From Epithemia pelagica (Eukaryota; Bacillariophyta; Bacillariophyceae; Surirellales; Surirellaceae), in the NCBI GenBank assembly GCA_946965045.2, contig OX337228.1, positions 5,518,001-5,582,000 on the forward strand: 64,000 bases of DNA. The letters run 5' to 3'. Position 1 is the stretch's first letter, and the number at the start of each line of letters is the position of its first letter. Under the pieces are notes generated by a model. The model saw nothing but the letters and a program-made list of their open reading frames with translations, was not told where the DNA came from and made no database searches. Both the position numbers and the translations under genes were made by a program. This document shows, piece by piece, positions 41,060-51,857 of the stretch.

Positions 41060-42392
41060 TGTTGGTTTGACATGGAACTTTGAGCCACTGACGACGACAT
41101 CATGTCAACCGCAGACGACGCTTTCCCAGGCGATTCGAAAGCGACTGAATATATTCCCGGACCGGTAATCGCGACAGTCGCAAGTGAAGAAAAATTGTCA
41201 TACGTGTACGTACCAAAGAGACGTTACGTACTCTCCTATTACAAGACCTACACTAAGCTATGACGTATTCTCGATTGGGTACGTTTGTCTCTTGCGCGAC
41301 GGCTTGCTTTTCATTGGTTGACGTATAGGGATTCCGGATTACAACGGAACAAAGTGAAGATTGGATACCTTTGGATACCCACCCCACCCCCACGGACCCC
41401 AACGACATCAGGGACCAGACACCACATCTCACACAAATCTTGTTTGAAGATCGTTGATCTGTTGTCCAAAGATCCATTGATTCGAAAGAAAGATTATCTT
41501 GTATAAACGGCAATCTCTTCAAACAATCTGTGCTTGGACATTGGACATTTCCAAATTTAGACAAAAGGTATGTTTTAACCATGGATTCTCAGTCATTTCT
41601 CGGACGCAATGGTCACGGTATGGGTGATGCCGCTTGCCACCCGGTGTTTTCATGAGATGCAACAAAATGGACGCCAGTTTCTGCGAGGACGAATCATGAT
41701 GGACCATTATCGCTTTATCTTGATCTTGTCTTCGTTATGTCTTGCTGAACGAACGACGATGGCGAGTGGCCATGGACCATGCTGGTGATGGTCGACGACA
41801 CATCCCTGCTCGGGGGCATTTTTCGAATCCGAGGAACGTAGACAGTCGCGGAACGAAGGATCCAACATTTCAAGTGCGACAGCTTGATGACGTTACGTCA
41901 CAACGTACTTCTTGTCTGCCACCGCGGAGAATTTCTTCAACGTCTGGACGAGGATCTGAGACGGATCTTGGAGCAGTGCTGGACCAGGACTGATTCAAGT
42001 CCACGTAGTTTGTCTTTCCCCGCTGAAGTGTACTCGTCGGACATGTCTTGATTCCAATATTGTTGTCGCCAATCTCTTACACTTATCATTTCCCGCCATT
42101 TGGCTAACTTCTTATGTCGCAGTCCGTCGCAGAAAGAACCGAACATATTGCGAATTAATATCAAGTTCGTGGAACAGCTTGTTCGCAACCAATCCCAATA
42201 TCAAACACCATTGGCAGCAAAAGTGGCACTGCAAGCGCATCGCGTCTACCCAGACAGCCCAAAGACTTGAATCCAACACATCAATATCTCCGTCGGCCAA
42301 AGAACCAGCCTCCAGCAGCAGTAACCAAAGCCAACGAAATCAATACCAGACTGCATCATTGAATCTGGAATCCATTAAAGAATCAAGATACC
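41060..42392. other. 1.3-kb intergenic region
   Basis: Divergent spacer between phosphoglycerate mutase and a CAMK-type kinase. Several short open frames overlap without family resemblance or consistent frame. It should hold both promoters and perhaps a long 5' untranslated region of the kinase. No RNA gene or repeat recognised. Confidence 0.4.
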
Positions 42393-43994
42393 ATGGCGCT
42401 TTCGGCGATCCAAGAAGATGTACCGGAGATTCACTGTGAGATTGTTTCACATTCGATTCAGAAGAATGCAACTTCTTCTATGACTCGAAACCGGTCTGTT
42501 GCACAATCCAAGGATGAGTTTTTCGTGAAATCCTTGTCTATTCAACGTCCTGATGAGGACGAGCCAGAAGTAGATGCTCGCAGTGATCTCAAGATGCACG
42601 GTCCCATTCATGCGCAACACAGTGCCCTGTCATCGTCAAAGATGCCTCCCCTCTTTCAATCCGAATCTTCAATCACCACCATGCTCAAACCTCGGCTTAC
42701 ACTTTCCGCCTTCCGGGGACCATCTGCAAATATAACACAGACGGACCCCTCGAGGCGGTTACAAGATTTCTATGATCTTGACCGGCCGGGCTTTACTGGT
42801 GTTTTGGGACATGGTGCCTTCAGCACAGTGCGATTGGCACTACGGAAATGCGACTCAACACCTGTGGCGGTGAAGAGCATTGCCAAACATGAAGCCCTTC
42901 GATCAAGGCGGCTTCGGCCAGGAAAATACTTAGAAGAATGGGAAATTCTCAGGAGAATGAGAGGGCATCAGTATATTATCCAGCTATTGGATGTATTCGA
43001 AACAGACGAAGAGATTCAACTTGTGCTTGAATACTGTGAGGGTGGAGAACTTTTCAACGCAATTCAGAGAAAGCGCAATCGGAGCTACGCAATGCGCCGA
43101 GGACAGTATAGCGAACAACAAGCAGCATGCATCGCAAACCAAATCCTGCGGGCGCTCTGTGATATTCACGCTGCTGGAATCGTGCATCGAGACCTGAAAC
43201 CAGAGAACATTTTACTGTGGTCCGATAATGAAAACAGCGTACGCGTGAAGCTGTGTGACTTTGGAATGGCACGATCGGTCCTTCAGAAAGGGAAGGATGA
43301 TGAGCGGCGACAAGGCGATACCTCGCCACTTTCGCCTGACGTGTCAGGAACATGTGCGGCTATTGGAGGAAGCTACTACATGGCTCCGGAGCTTCAGTAT
43401 GGCCCTTCTTACGACACCTCCGTTGATATCTACTCGTTGGGAGTGACGCTCTACATTGTGCTTTGCGGGTTTCCTCCTGTTTTTTCAGGTCCGGACGCAG
43501 ATCAAGTCATGTTTCCGCTTTCATACTGGAAAGACATATCCGAGGACGCCAAGAACTTGGTCCGAAGGATGCTCAGCGCGGATCCTTCATTGCGTATTAC
43601 AGCTGCTGAAGCGCTTCGGGATCGATGGATATGGAATCACCGCTTTTCCATTTCCCACGCTCTTTCACCACGAACCTCTCGTGGCAGATTCGTTCAAAAC
43701 AAGTCTGAGGACGTGATTACTGTGGCAGTCCGACGATTGAGCAAGAACAAGCACAAGCACATGAAAGTACGGAAACGAAGATCTTCTCGAAAGAGCCAGC
43801 TCCTATCTCCAAAGAGACAAAGGCTGGGTGCTGTAAACAACAGCGCATCCACCGCCTTGATGGCCTTGGCCGATTTATATCGTGATGTTGCGCAGTCACC
43901 CTCGGCGAAGGTTATCTCATCTGTTGTGAATCATAATGCCATGGAGAGTGGAGCGGCTTTCAAGAGATCACCGCTTCCCACTCTATCAGTTTAA
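42393..43994 (+). CDS. CAMK-type serine/threonine protein kinase
   Basis: Intronless, 533 residues. Kinase domain from about 128 to 425: glycine loop G-H-G-A-F-S-T-V (near 136), V-A-V-K-S-I, catalytic loop H-R-D-L-K-P-E-N (265-272), D-F-G (289-291), and A-P-E in Y-Y-M-A-P-E-L. The lobe before APE carries a 20-residue charged insert with Ser/Pro. The H-R-D-L-K-P-E-N-I-L-L and G-V-T-L-Y-I-V-L-C-G-F-P-P patterns place it in the calcium/calmodulin-dependent kinase group. No EF hands are present, so it is not a CDPK. The N-terminus (about 125 residues) is Ser-rich and the C-terminal tail very basic (K-N-K-H-K-H-M-K-V-R-K-R-R), possibly a nuclear or calmodulin-binding segment. Confidence 0.85.
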   Translation: MALSAIQEDVPEIHCEIVSHSIQKNATSSMTRNRSVAQSKDEFFVKSLSIQRPDEDEPEVDARSDLKMHGPIHAQHSALSSSKMPPLFQSESSITTMLKPRLTLSAFRGPSANITQTDPSRRLQDFYDLDRPGFTGVLGHGAFSTVRLALRKCDSTPVAVKSIAKHEALRSRRLRPGKYLEEWEILRRMRGHQYIIQLLDVFETDEEIQLVLEYCEGGELFNAIQRKRNRSYAMRRGQYSEQQAACIANQILRALCDIHAAGIVHRDLKPENILLWSDNENSVRVKLCDFGMARSVLQKGKDDERRQGDTSPLSPDVSGTCAAIGGSYYMAPELQYGPSYDTSVDIYSLGVTLYIVLCGFPPVFSGPDADQVMFPLSYWKDISEDAKNLVRRMLSADPSLRITAAEALRDRWIWNHRFSISHALSPRTSRGRFVQNKSEDVITVAVRRLSKNKHKHMKVRKRRSSRKSQLLSPKRQRLGAVNNSASTALMALADLYRDVAQSPSAKVISSVVNHNAMESGAAFKRSPLPTLSV

Positions 43995-44117
43995 TAATTC
44001 GGAGTGCAATATTGATTTAGCGATTTATGTTATTTTGAATCTCTCCAGCTGTAGCGATAGGGACTGTATTAGATGACACGAACTGCAGACAATTTCAAAA
44101 TGCAATAGTGTTATACA

Positions 44118-45026
44118 TTAGTTTGTCAGACGCTTGTCATAGAAGTCACGCAAGACCTGGATCGCTACAAACATGGCAACGGTGTGTCCTCCGCAACGAA
44201 TGTAGTAAGGCCAGAATCCATTGTAAAGAGCAAAGAAACCTTCGTCTGCAGTAACTTTCTGTAGCGTTTGGAGAATACCTTTGTAAGGCATCTCTTTGGT
44301 AACTGGATCTGGCTTCTGGCTTGCCATTCTGTTTTTGGATGCTTCTAGGGGCATGGTGGCCACTGAATAAATGAGCCCAGTTGTCATCGCACTCATAAAA
44401 ACATTAGGAATCGAATTCTTCTTCAGCGACCAATATTTGTCATAAATATCTTTGAATTGGTCAAGTGTTGCTACTTGAAAGATTCCGACCATCATAGCTC
44501 GAAAGACAAAAGGGTTGCTTCCTCGCCAAAAGGCAGTGGCACCTTCTTCTCGAATAATTCTGGACGTGGCGTCAATAACCCCTCGGTAGTTGCGTCTCTC
44601 AGCAGCTGGAAGCTGAGAATCATTGGCAATACGAACTACCACAACTTCCATTGGACAAGCAATGTAAGCTGCGATACCACCAGACAACACTCCGACCCCC
44701 ATACGACCAGGAAGGTCCGTCTTTCCGCGTATCTGATGGAGGTAATCTCGAAATACTTCAAACAAGCCAAATCGACTGGAAGCGTAAAATACTTGGCGCA
44801 GCACTCCCGCATATAATCCGTCGTACAAACCAACGACCCAATTTGGTTGTTTCATCATCTCTTTAAATGAAAACGTTTTGCCTTGCATCGACGCCAAATT
44901 CATGCGAACCGCCAGAGTGCTCGCAGGGTGAATGCATACCCATCCAATCATTCCACCCATTCCAGCAGTGGCGAATTTCAAAAGGGGCCCGTGCGTTGGA
45001 GAAGTTGCCACTGTGGTATTCGACAT
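44118..45026 (-). CDS. mitochondrial carrier, 2-oxoglutarate/malate type
   Basis: Intronless, 302 residues, standard carrier length with three repeats and six membrane helices. The P-x-D/E-x-x-K/R-x-R signature of each repeat is recognisable but altered: H-P-A-S-T-L-A-V-R-M, C-P-M-E-V-V-V-V-R-I, and M-P-L-E-A-S-K-N-R-M. The segment A-N-D-S-Q-L-P-A-A-E-R-R-N-Y and the following R-E-E-G-A-T-A-F-W-R-G match the oxoglutarate/malate carrier (SLC25A11) closely. The last helix has Y-Y-I-R-C-G-G-H-T-V. Expected role: exchange of dicarboxylates across the inner mitochondrial membrane. The first signature lacks the Asp of the usual motif. Confidence 0.88.
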   Translation of the reverse strand: MSNTTVATSPTHGPLLKFATAGMGGMIGWVCIHPASTLAVRMNLASMQGKTFSFKEMMKQPNWVVGLYDGLYAGVLRQVFYASSRFGLFEVFRDYLHQIRGKTDLPGRMGVGVLSGGIAAYIACPMEVVVVRIANDSQLPAAERRNYRGVIDATSRIIREEGATAFWRGSNPFVFRAMMVGIFQVATLDQFKDIYDKYWSLKKNSIPNVFMSAMTTGLIYSVATMPLEASKNRMASQKPDPVTKEMPYKGILQTLQKVTADEGFFALYNGFWPYYIRCGGHTVAMFVAIQVLRDFYDKRLTN

Positions 45027-45470
45027 GGTTCACTGTCGTCAAGGACGGGATGATTGGTAATACAACTTTCAGGACGGAGCAGTAGCATTGGCGGCAAAGG
45101 CGCACATATGTCGAGCATAGATTGATGGTCGATAGCGATACCCGAAGTGCGTCATATAGGGATCGTCTGTCCATCTGTCGGTGACGGAGCTACCCTCCAA
45201 AAATAGCCCATACGGATAGTCAACAGAAATGTTTCGCACAATGATGGCGGTAACCAAATCACTATGGCTCTCCTTCAATTATCCTCTACTCTAGAAAAAG
45301 TACATGATACTATCTACGATTGGTCTACTTCGCTCAAGCCTCAACCACCAACGGCAAACACTCGCATGAACCTCAAAGCTCGTAGGGTAGGCAACAGAGC
45401 TCCACAATGGCGACCTTCATCCATACATCCGCGTTGTCCGAAACGTGTCTATGTAAGCCATTGATCTCAT
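45027..45470. other. intergenic
   Basis: Spacer of about 440 bases between two minus-strand genes; promoter of the carrier and 3' end of the EXECUTER-like gene. No gene recognised. Confidence 0.35.
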
Positions 45471-46631
45471 TTATTCAAAGCACCCATCCATTCGATAATA
45501 ATCTAGTTGATTGTGCGAAGCAAAATATCCTTCGCTGGCTTCCATTTCATCCGCCAACAGTTCCGTCTCTTCCCAACATTGCTCCAAAATCCTCCTCTCA
45601 GGAGACGTGTCTTGATCTTGAGACTGTCGCAAAAGTTTTAGGGTCATTTCAGAGGATGGGCGACCGAAGAATACCTGGTGTCCCAAAGGTAGCCATGCAA
45701 AGCTAAAATACGATGTTCCAACCAGAATCAGCTGCCCCTCCATCCATTGAGCATTGCGGAAACCGGATGATGCCACTTGACCGAAACCATGAAAACGGGA
45801 GAGAAATCGGCTTCCCCATTGTTCTGCAGCTTCGTTGTTCAGCTCAATGGGTTCTAGCGGCAAGGAAGAATGAGTTGATCTCTCGATTCGCTCGAGTCCG
45901 GGTAGATCGATGAAGGGCTCCTCCACAGTATTGTCACGAAAGGGGCTCAGATCAACTTGAAATGAGACTTCACCCTTTGGAACATTTCCACCTCCAGTGA
46001 CTTTTGTGGCAACAAGCGTATCTCCATGGTACGTGCAATTGAGCATTTCAAATCCATGATCTCCGTACTTTCCTACCCACAAACCATCGAGATTGAACTG
46101 GGGTAAAGCGGACCGCGCATGTTGCGCTTCTTGTCGGTACCTCGAAGCCTCATCATGATATCCAGCCTGTTCAGCAGCCTGGGCACGTTTCAGTGCAACT
46201 TGATACATAAATTCCGCATCCATTTGTTGAGCACGTAATATAGTTTGCTCCAGTTCTCGTTTGCGAGACATGGGAGCCGTTTGTAATTCAGCACGGAGAT
46301 CCAACACCTGTTGCCGCAACTCCTGCAATTCGTCTCCCGTCAAAAAGCGTGTTTCGCGATCACGCTCCCGTTCGAGACGTCGTCTACGACGACGACTCAG
46401 TGGGTTGTGCTCCATACGACGCCTACGGCTCCCGTTTAGCCAGTCGTTCATTCCACCATCCCCAAAATTTTCGGAGGCATGGTGGGACGAATCTTCATTT
46501 GAAGATATTCTCTTTCCCCACAGACGCAATAGCAATCCATTGCGGTTTCGAGATGAGCCAAATCTCGTCGGAGACGGAGAGAGAAATGAGGCCACCGAGA
46601 CTATCAGCGTAAACAAAATCGGAGATCTCAT
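45471..46631 (-). CDS. EXECUTER-like plastid protein (copy 1)
   Basis: Intronless, 386 residues from the ATG at 46631. A signal-type N-terminus ends V-A-S-F-L-S-P, a fair plastid address. A very Arg-rich segment (R-R-R-R-R-R-L-E-R-E) and a helical region resembling a UvrB/UvrC-type (UVR) motif precede the C-terminal domain. That domain contains G-L-W-V-G-K-Y-G-D-H-G-F-E, K-V-T-G-G-G-N-V-P-K-G-E-V-S-F, and later G-F-G-Q-V-A-S-S-G-F-R-N-A-Q-W-M-E-G-Q-L. These blocks correspond in order to the C-terminal domain of plant EXECUTER1/2, which sense singlet oxygen in plastids. Assignment rests on my recall of those motifs. A divergent paralogue starts at 47771. Confidence 0.75.
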   Translation of the reverse strand: MRSPILFTLIVSVASFLSPSPTRFGSSRNRNGLLLRLWGKRISSNEDSSHHASENFGDGGMNDWLNGSRRRRMEHNPLSRRRRRRLERERDRETRFLTGDELQELRQQVLDLRAELQTAPMSRKRELEQTILRAQQMDAEFMYQVALKRAQAAEQAGYHDEASRYRQEAQHARSALPQFNLDGLWVGKYGDHGFEMLNCTYHGDTLVATKVTGGGNVPKGEVSFQVDLSPFRDNTVEEPFIDLPGLERIERSTHSSLPLEPIELNNEAAEQWGSRFLSRFHGFGQVASSGFRNAQWMEGQLILVGTSYFSFAWLPLGHQVFFGRPSSEMTLKLLRQSQDQDTSPERRILEQCWEETELLADEMEASEGYFASHNQLDYYRMDGCFE

Positions 46632-47770
46632 TGCGCACACCCGACAGCCAACAGTGGGAGGAGTATTATACGAGCAAAGGGCAACTTTGGATCAAATGCA
46701 AAGTGAATTGCGAGATTGAGGCGCTACGTGGTTCTATTTCACAGCATCCCATTCACGTGATAGTATTGCTTTCGGTACATACAATCCGATGCGGATTGTT
46801 TGAGACCGATGAAGTTCAAATTCTTTGTATAAACAAGACCCACTTCTTGGTGAAGCTTTGGTGAGTGAGGTGTTGAGGTTGTCTGGTGTTGCTGGATGGC
46901 GTGGAACGTGGAGTGAATATGGGCTCTCGCCGTTGGTCCAATACCGCCATGGATGACGCGAGACAGCCCCATACCGACACTGACAGACGTGGCTTTAAAA
47001 TTTCAAAAGAACCAAATCAGTTCGCATTTTGAGTTGGCCACTTGCCACGCGAGCAACGCCAAATCTGATGTTGTGATTGGTCCGACGGAAAGACATTCTC
47101 ACTCGCGATACAAGGGACCATTCACAAAATGAGAATAACTTCGCAAAAGTGCTTGTTCCGTAGGGTTTAGTCATGGTTGACGACTAGATAGAGAGATTTT
47201 GTCACGCGCATTGTGCTACTTAGACTAAAAATCTACTCGCCAAAAAAGAGACGGAGATGAAAGATCTTAGATCTACCTCATTTTTCGGATCCTCCCTTTG
47301 AACATTCCGAAGACACGGACTACAATCAATCATGACCATAAACCTTTTGATAGTGTACTTAGGTGGAAGGAGCATCTGCTTCCCCTGAGCGAATCGCAGC
47401 TGAAGTCATCGAAATCATCCTGATGTCATAAAAAGCGGTACCCCTGTTCTTCTGGTCTTCTTCTTTGTCCAAAACGTCATTCATCACGCCACTTCACCTT
47501 CATGCAATTCAATGTTCTAACATCCTCATCTCTTCCCACGCAATACGACGAGAGCCCACGTTTTCTTGTCGATTTGACACATTCCAATCTACCTACCTAG
47601 GAGTACCACCATTGATCAAAATCTCATCGGAACCATATCATATTTCATTCCTTTGGACGACAAAGTTCAAGTGCTCGTTCTACTCGCATCGACGATTACC
47701 TTCTCCTCGTTGCCTCATCTGGATTCAACCAGAATAACCACAACTCGGAACCTTTCAAGTCTGCTTCAAA
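46632..47770. promoter_or_regulatory. shared upstream region of head-to-head EXECUTER-like genes
   Basis: A 1.1-kb spacer between outward-facing start codons of two paralogues. It must contain both promoters. The right part is AT- and CT-rich; I see no defensible motif, tRNA or further gene. Confidence 0.4.
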
Positions 47771-49009
47771 ATGATGTCTCCTTCATTACGGTCATCTACC
47801 TTCACCACTGTCTGTCTAACGCTTCTCGTTACGTCTTTCTGGATACCATCGAGTGTACTGAGAGTCAGTGCATTTACTTCTACGAGCAAGACCGCATGGG
47901 GGACAAGCCAAGTGAGACTGTTCTCTTCATCGCTGGCAGACGGTGATGATATGCGATCATCCTCCGACAGAACTATGGATGAACGTCGAATGAGAGAGTT
48001 TGTGAACTTGGAACCTTTGGATCAACCGGATGTTCGTAAACGTCGGCTTGAACAAAATGACCGAGTGCGATCGCAGTTTGTGTCGTTCGGGGACCCTCTG
48101 TGGGATTTGCGAGTCGAGATGGACGAACTTTGCGTCAAGTTGTTCAACGCAATTTCCAACGGACATGAGATGAAAGAAGAAGAGGCGAGAGAAGAGCTGC
48201 GACAAGTTGAACGGAAAGACCCTGAGCTTGTGTACATGCTTGAACTTGCAAGTGTTGACACAGCCATTCGGGAAGGACGACACGAAGATGCCCGGAAACA
48301 CAGCGACCGAGCCGCCGAAGCTCGTTCATGCCTACCACAGTTCAACCTGGAAGGACTTTGGGTAGGAAAGTATGGACCTCATGGATACGAACTCATCAAC
48401 GTTACGTACGTTGGTGATACGATGATCGCAACAAAGGTCACCGGAGACCAAAATGTACCCCGAGGAGAAATCACCTTCCAGGCAAACCTCAACCCGTTGC
48501 AGTATCTCAATCGAGCGTCCCAAACCAGCATCTCAAGTGATGCCCGGACAAAGACCCAGATGCAGTCTTTGCAGCCAATTGAGCTTACAGACAAGGCGGC
48601 TCAAAAGTGGGGAACTCGTCAGCTCCCACGATACGTTGGTCTTGGCCAAGTGGCCGAAGAAGGCTTTGTCAACAACCAATGGATGGACGGCCAACTAATT
48701 ATCATCGGAGAAGATTACTTCAGCTTCGCCTGGACGCCCATTCAACAACAAATATTCTTTGGCAGGCCGTCGCCTGAACTTGCTCTCCGAATGCTGCGTG
48801 AAAGTGGTGTTTCGCCCTTGAGATCCGCCAAAGCCTGGTCTGCGCCGCCTTCGGTGGACGACGATATCCAGACACAAATGGATTTTGTAACCAGATGCTT
48901 TGAAAGAACAGACGAGGTTCTGGAGGACCGAAATGAAGAATCTGGTTCGAAGCACGACGGATATGGTTGTATCTTTATGGACGATTCAGAAGAATGCTAC
49001 TTTGAATAG
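47771..49009 (+). CDS. EXECUTER-like plastid protein (copy 2)
   Basis: Intronless, 412 residues. Signal peptide followed by V-S-A-F-T-S (Phe35), the textbook diatom plastid motif. Residues 118-190 are charged helices with D-A-R-K-H and E-D-A patterns as in UVR motifs. The domain from 194 holds G-L-W-V-G-K-Y-G-P-H-G-Y-E, K-V-T-G-D-Q-N-V-P-R-G-E-I-T-F and Y-V-G-L-G-Q-V-A-E-E-G-F-V-N-N-Q-W-M-D-G-Q-L, matching EXECUTER C-termini and copy 1 (45471-46631). The last 80 residues are acidic and end in C-Y-F-E, echoing the G-C-F-E end of copy 1. In plants EXECUTER transmits singlet-oxygen signals from thylakoids to the nucleus; whether these do is untested here. Confidence 0.78.
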   Translation: MMSPSLRSSTFTTVCLTLLVTSFWIPSSVLRVSAFTSTSKTAWGTSQVRLFSSSLADGDDMRSSSDRTMDERRMREFVNLEPLDQPDVRKRRLEQNDRVRSQFVSFGDPLWDLRVEMDELCVKLFNAISNGHEMKEEEAREELRQVERKDPELVYMLELASVDTAIREGRHEDARKHSDRAAEARSCLPQFNLEGLWVGKYGPHGYELINVTYVGDTMIATKVTGDQNVPRGEITFQANLNPLQYLNRASQTSISSDARTKTQMQSLQPIELTDKAAQKWGTRQLPRYVGLGQVAEEGFVNNQWMDGQLIIIGEDYFSFAWTPIQQQIFFGRPSPELALRMLRESGVSPLRSAKAWSAPPSVDDDIQTQMDFVTRCFERTDEVLEDRNEESGSKHDGYGCIFMDDSEECYFE

Positions 49010-49255
49010 GCGCCATACACCACACGACTGTGAGATGGACTCACATCTTCGTGTGGATCAAGTTTCATGCATAGACCCTGGGATGAAGGAAGACACCATT
49101 CTATCCTGGATGACCCTGAATAGAACCGAAATGACGGAGATTTGACTCGTTAACTTCAAAATAATGTGACTTTAATGCTAAATGGCGCCTTGTTTTATTG
49201 CCAGAGATGAAGGAATGATAACGTTGTGCTATGTCCCTAGGAGACAACGGCGCTG

Positions 49256-51520
49256 TCATTGTTTCTTACTAGCTTCGAGGCGCTTCCCGTGACTCTCTCT
49301 CTTCTTGAGGAGTTTCTTTGTTTGATTCTTGGATAATTCTGTTCCGTCTGCATCATGTGTGGGGAAGCCGTCGTCTGAGAAGGCCGAAAACATTCCCTCA
49401 TAATGACCTACGCGAAAGTAATCTTGCAATGATGGCATTTCAGATCTCGTCTTTACTGTACGTGACGAGGGAGGTTCCGACCCATCTTCTACAGCGTCTT
49501 GTGTGTTGGATACTGGTATGCAATAATTCCAAAATGACGACAAACTGTTATCGGTATCAGCGGTCCCGGTCGATGTATGTGCATGTTTCCCGTCGTGAAG
49601 CTGAACACCCATCGCAGGAAACGTTGATTCGCGAGCTTCATCGCACAAACGAAGTATCTCTGCTTTAAGGGATCGAATATCATCCTCGCCTTTGGTTGAA
49701 AGTGCCGCATCTCGAACTGACTTCCTAAAACGAACAATCTCATTCAAAAGACCCCTTTCTCCCCCAACAACTTTGCTTGATGCATCCGAAGCTTTGTTTT
49801 GCGCATCAGAATCTAGTCCGGTGCGACAAGTTACTTCCGAGAATCCAACCAAATCTAAGAGGTATCGCACATTCTGTAAAACATGAATAAGAACTTCATC
49901 AGGAACTGCCTGATCTCGTGTATTCCGTATATACGAGAAAGCATGGTCGGTCAACTGAAAAAGTTCCTTGACAAAGAGAGCCCCATCCAAATCATCATAC
50001 AATGCCCGAAGACAAGCTTGTCTACGTTGGGCAGTGAACCTGAAAATGTCCATATCACTTTCATTCCAAGTTTTGCAAGCAGCTCTCGTATTACCCTTTG
50101 ATTCATTTCTTGAAGAGTTCCTAGCATGTCGAAGTCTCTCTTCTCCCTCCTCCAAAAGTTTGCATATCTTTTCACCTCGCAGTTTTCTCGCTTCGGCAAT
50201 GTCAGTCTTTGAGTATGTGGTCGGTCCACGATAAGACCCTGACATTAAACACCAAAGCCGAAAATCATCGGCAGGGCAAGACCATGGACCAGCACTGCAG
50301 TCTCCGGAGGAGGAGTTACTCCTATCTTGTGCTAATAGCTCAGAAAGAGAAATAAAATTCTTGAGAGACTTGGACATTTTCATTCCATCAATGTGCAAAT
50401 GACCAGTGTGAATCCAGTGGGGTATCCATTCTCGTTGTTTCGTTTTATCCTCTTCTCGGTCTTGATGTTGTAATGCATATGCCTCCGCCTGAGCGATTTC
50501 ATTAGTATGATGAGGAAACTGGAGATCGATACCACCAGCATGAACCAAAAATTTGTATTGATCGTGGAACATGTCTTGCACTGATTGGATCATAGCGGAA
50601 CACTCTATGTGCCATCCAGGACGGCCGTCGCCCCATGGACTTGACCAGTACATTGTTTCCCCATCTTTCCTCAATTTCCATAGGCAGAAATCTCTTGGAT
50701 CTTTCTTGCGAGTGACGTCCTTACTGTCGCTTGAAGCGTCCAAGCTTTGAGGATGATTGTCAAATAAGTCCGTGGCTTGCGACGATGGCGCCAGTTTTCC
50801 GTAACGAAGTCGAAGAACTTGGCCGACATGTTCAAATGCACGTACATCAAAGTAGAGACCGTCTCCTTCTATAAAATAGGAAACACCGTTGTCGTGTATT
50901 CTCTGAATGTAGGGCACAATTGCCGATTGGACATGTTCCGTGACTCTCGTGACCACGTGAGGACGTAAACAGTTCAGTTCGTCCCACTGGCTAAAGAATT
51001 CCGCTTCAAAGCCACGAGCAAGCTCGAGGGCAGGCTCTTGACGATCTGATGCAGCTGCTAGAATCTTGTCGTCCACATCTGTTATGTTAAGGACAAACAA
51101 CGGAGGAGGGATAAACTCACGACCACCTTCTGTAGTCTCCAGACGGCGATACTCATGTTCCACAACGCGGCGCAAGATATCCATCCAAACATAGGTTCGA
51201 GCGTGTCCCAAATGAGCAGGTGCATACACAGTAGGTCCACAGGTATACCATGCTAAACCCTTTCTGGTTGTGCTTGCGACGTCATCTCCGCTGAACAGTT
51301 GAAGGGGCTCGACTCGTTGCGTCAGTGAATTGAACAGTTGCAAACCGAGGCCTTTTCTCGGTGCGCTTGACGAGTTGCTCTCTGTGAGACTCGAATTTGG
51401 TGCAGCTACGGATTCTGGATTGGACGACGCAACTGACGAGGTTCTCCTCAATAGACACAGTAGACTTCCATTCTGAAAGGACAAGGCCTTGGAGGAACTT
51501 ATTCGTCGCATCAAGACCAT
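49256..51520 (-). CDS. cysS: cysteinyl-tRNA synthetase, probably organellar
   Basis: Intronless, 754 residues. The CysRS core starts near residue 85 with W-Y-T-C-G-P-T-V-Y, then H-L-G-H as HIGH motif, I-E-C-S and F-P-H-H-T-N-E for zinc, and G-M-K-M-S-K-S-L-K-N-F. The first 80 residues are Ser/Leu/Arg-rich with few acidic residues, like a mitochondrial or dual organelle presequence. The domain is enlarged by several inserts (for example the acidic/Ser block before D-F-C-L-W-K and S-S-S-G-D-C-S-A after the KMSKS helix). It ends in a Lys-rich tail. Compared with the intron-containing gene at 1331-3506 it is clearly divergent, so this is an old separate copy, not a recent duplicate. Confidence 0.92.
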   Translation of the reverse strand: MVLMRRISSSKALSFQNGSLLCLLRRTSSVASSNPESVAAPNSSLTESNSSSAPRKGLGLQLFNSLTQRVEPLQLFSGDDVASTTRKGLAWYTCGPTVYAPAHLGHARTYVWMDILRRVVEHEYRRLETTEGGREFIPPPLFVLNITDVDDKILAAASDRQEPALELARGFEAEFFSQWDELNCLRPHVVTRVTEHVQSAIVPYIQRIHDNGVSYFIEGDGLYFDVRAFEHVGQVLRLRYGKLAPSSQATDLFDNHPQSLDASSDSKDVTRKKDPRDFCLWKLRKDGETMYWSSPWGDGRPGWHIECSAMIQSVQDMFHDQYKFLVHAGGIDLQFPHHTNEIAQAEAYALQHQDREEDKTKQREWIPHWIHTGHLHIDGMKMSKSLKNFISLSELLAQDRSNSSSGDCSAGPWSCPADDFRLWCLMSGSYRGPTTYSKTDIAEARKLRGEKICKLLEEGEERLRHARNSSRNESKGNTRAACKTWNESDMDIFRFTAQRRQACLRALYDDLDGALFVKELFQLTDHAFSYIRNTRDQAVPDEVLIHVLQNVRYLLDLVGFSEVTCRTGLDSDAQNKASDASSKVVGGERGLLNEIVRFRKSVRDAALSTKGEDDIRSLKAEILRLCDEARESTFPAMGVQLHDGKHAHTSTGTADTDNSLSSFWNYCIPVSNTQDAVEDGSEPPSSRTVKTRSEMPSLQDYFRVGHYEGMFSAFSDDGFPTHDADGTELSKNQTKKLLKKRESHGKRLEASKKQ

Positions 51521-51857
51521 GGGAATAGCCTTATGGCATTTGGGATGCGCGACATTGTGCAGTCTGAACCCCAGTACCAGTCCACATGCAAATCCAGGAG
51601 TAAAAGATACGACATGCGCGAACTACCTCTCTAGGTTGACCCAAACAATTTTCTTCTGTCCTCAACACCCTGCCTCAATAATGATGGTGTACACATGAAA
51701 AGGCCGTCTAACTCCGAGACGAAAGATTGGTATCTCGTTTGGTTGTTGATAAATGAAACATACTATAGACAAGTAAACGTTTAGAAGCGCAGCTCATAGG
51801 CGCAGTCCTCTGCGTAAGAAAATCATTGTCGGTCGCTGAAACGCTGTCACTTCATCG
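51521..51857. other. intergenic
   Basis: About 340 bases between two minus-strand genes; nothing recognised apart from the expected promoter of the synthetase and the 3' end of the membrane protein gene. Confidence 0.35.
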
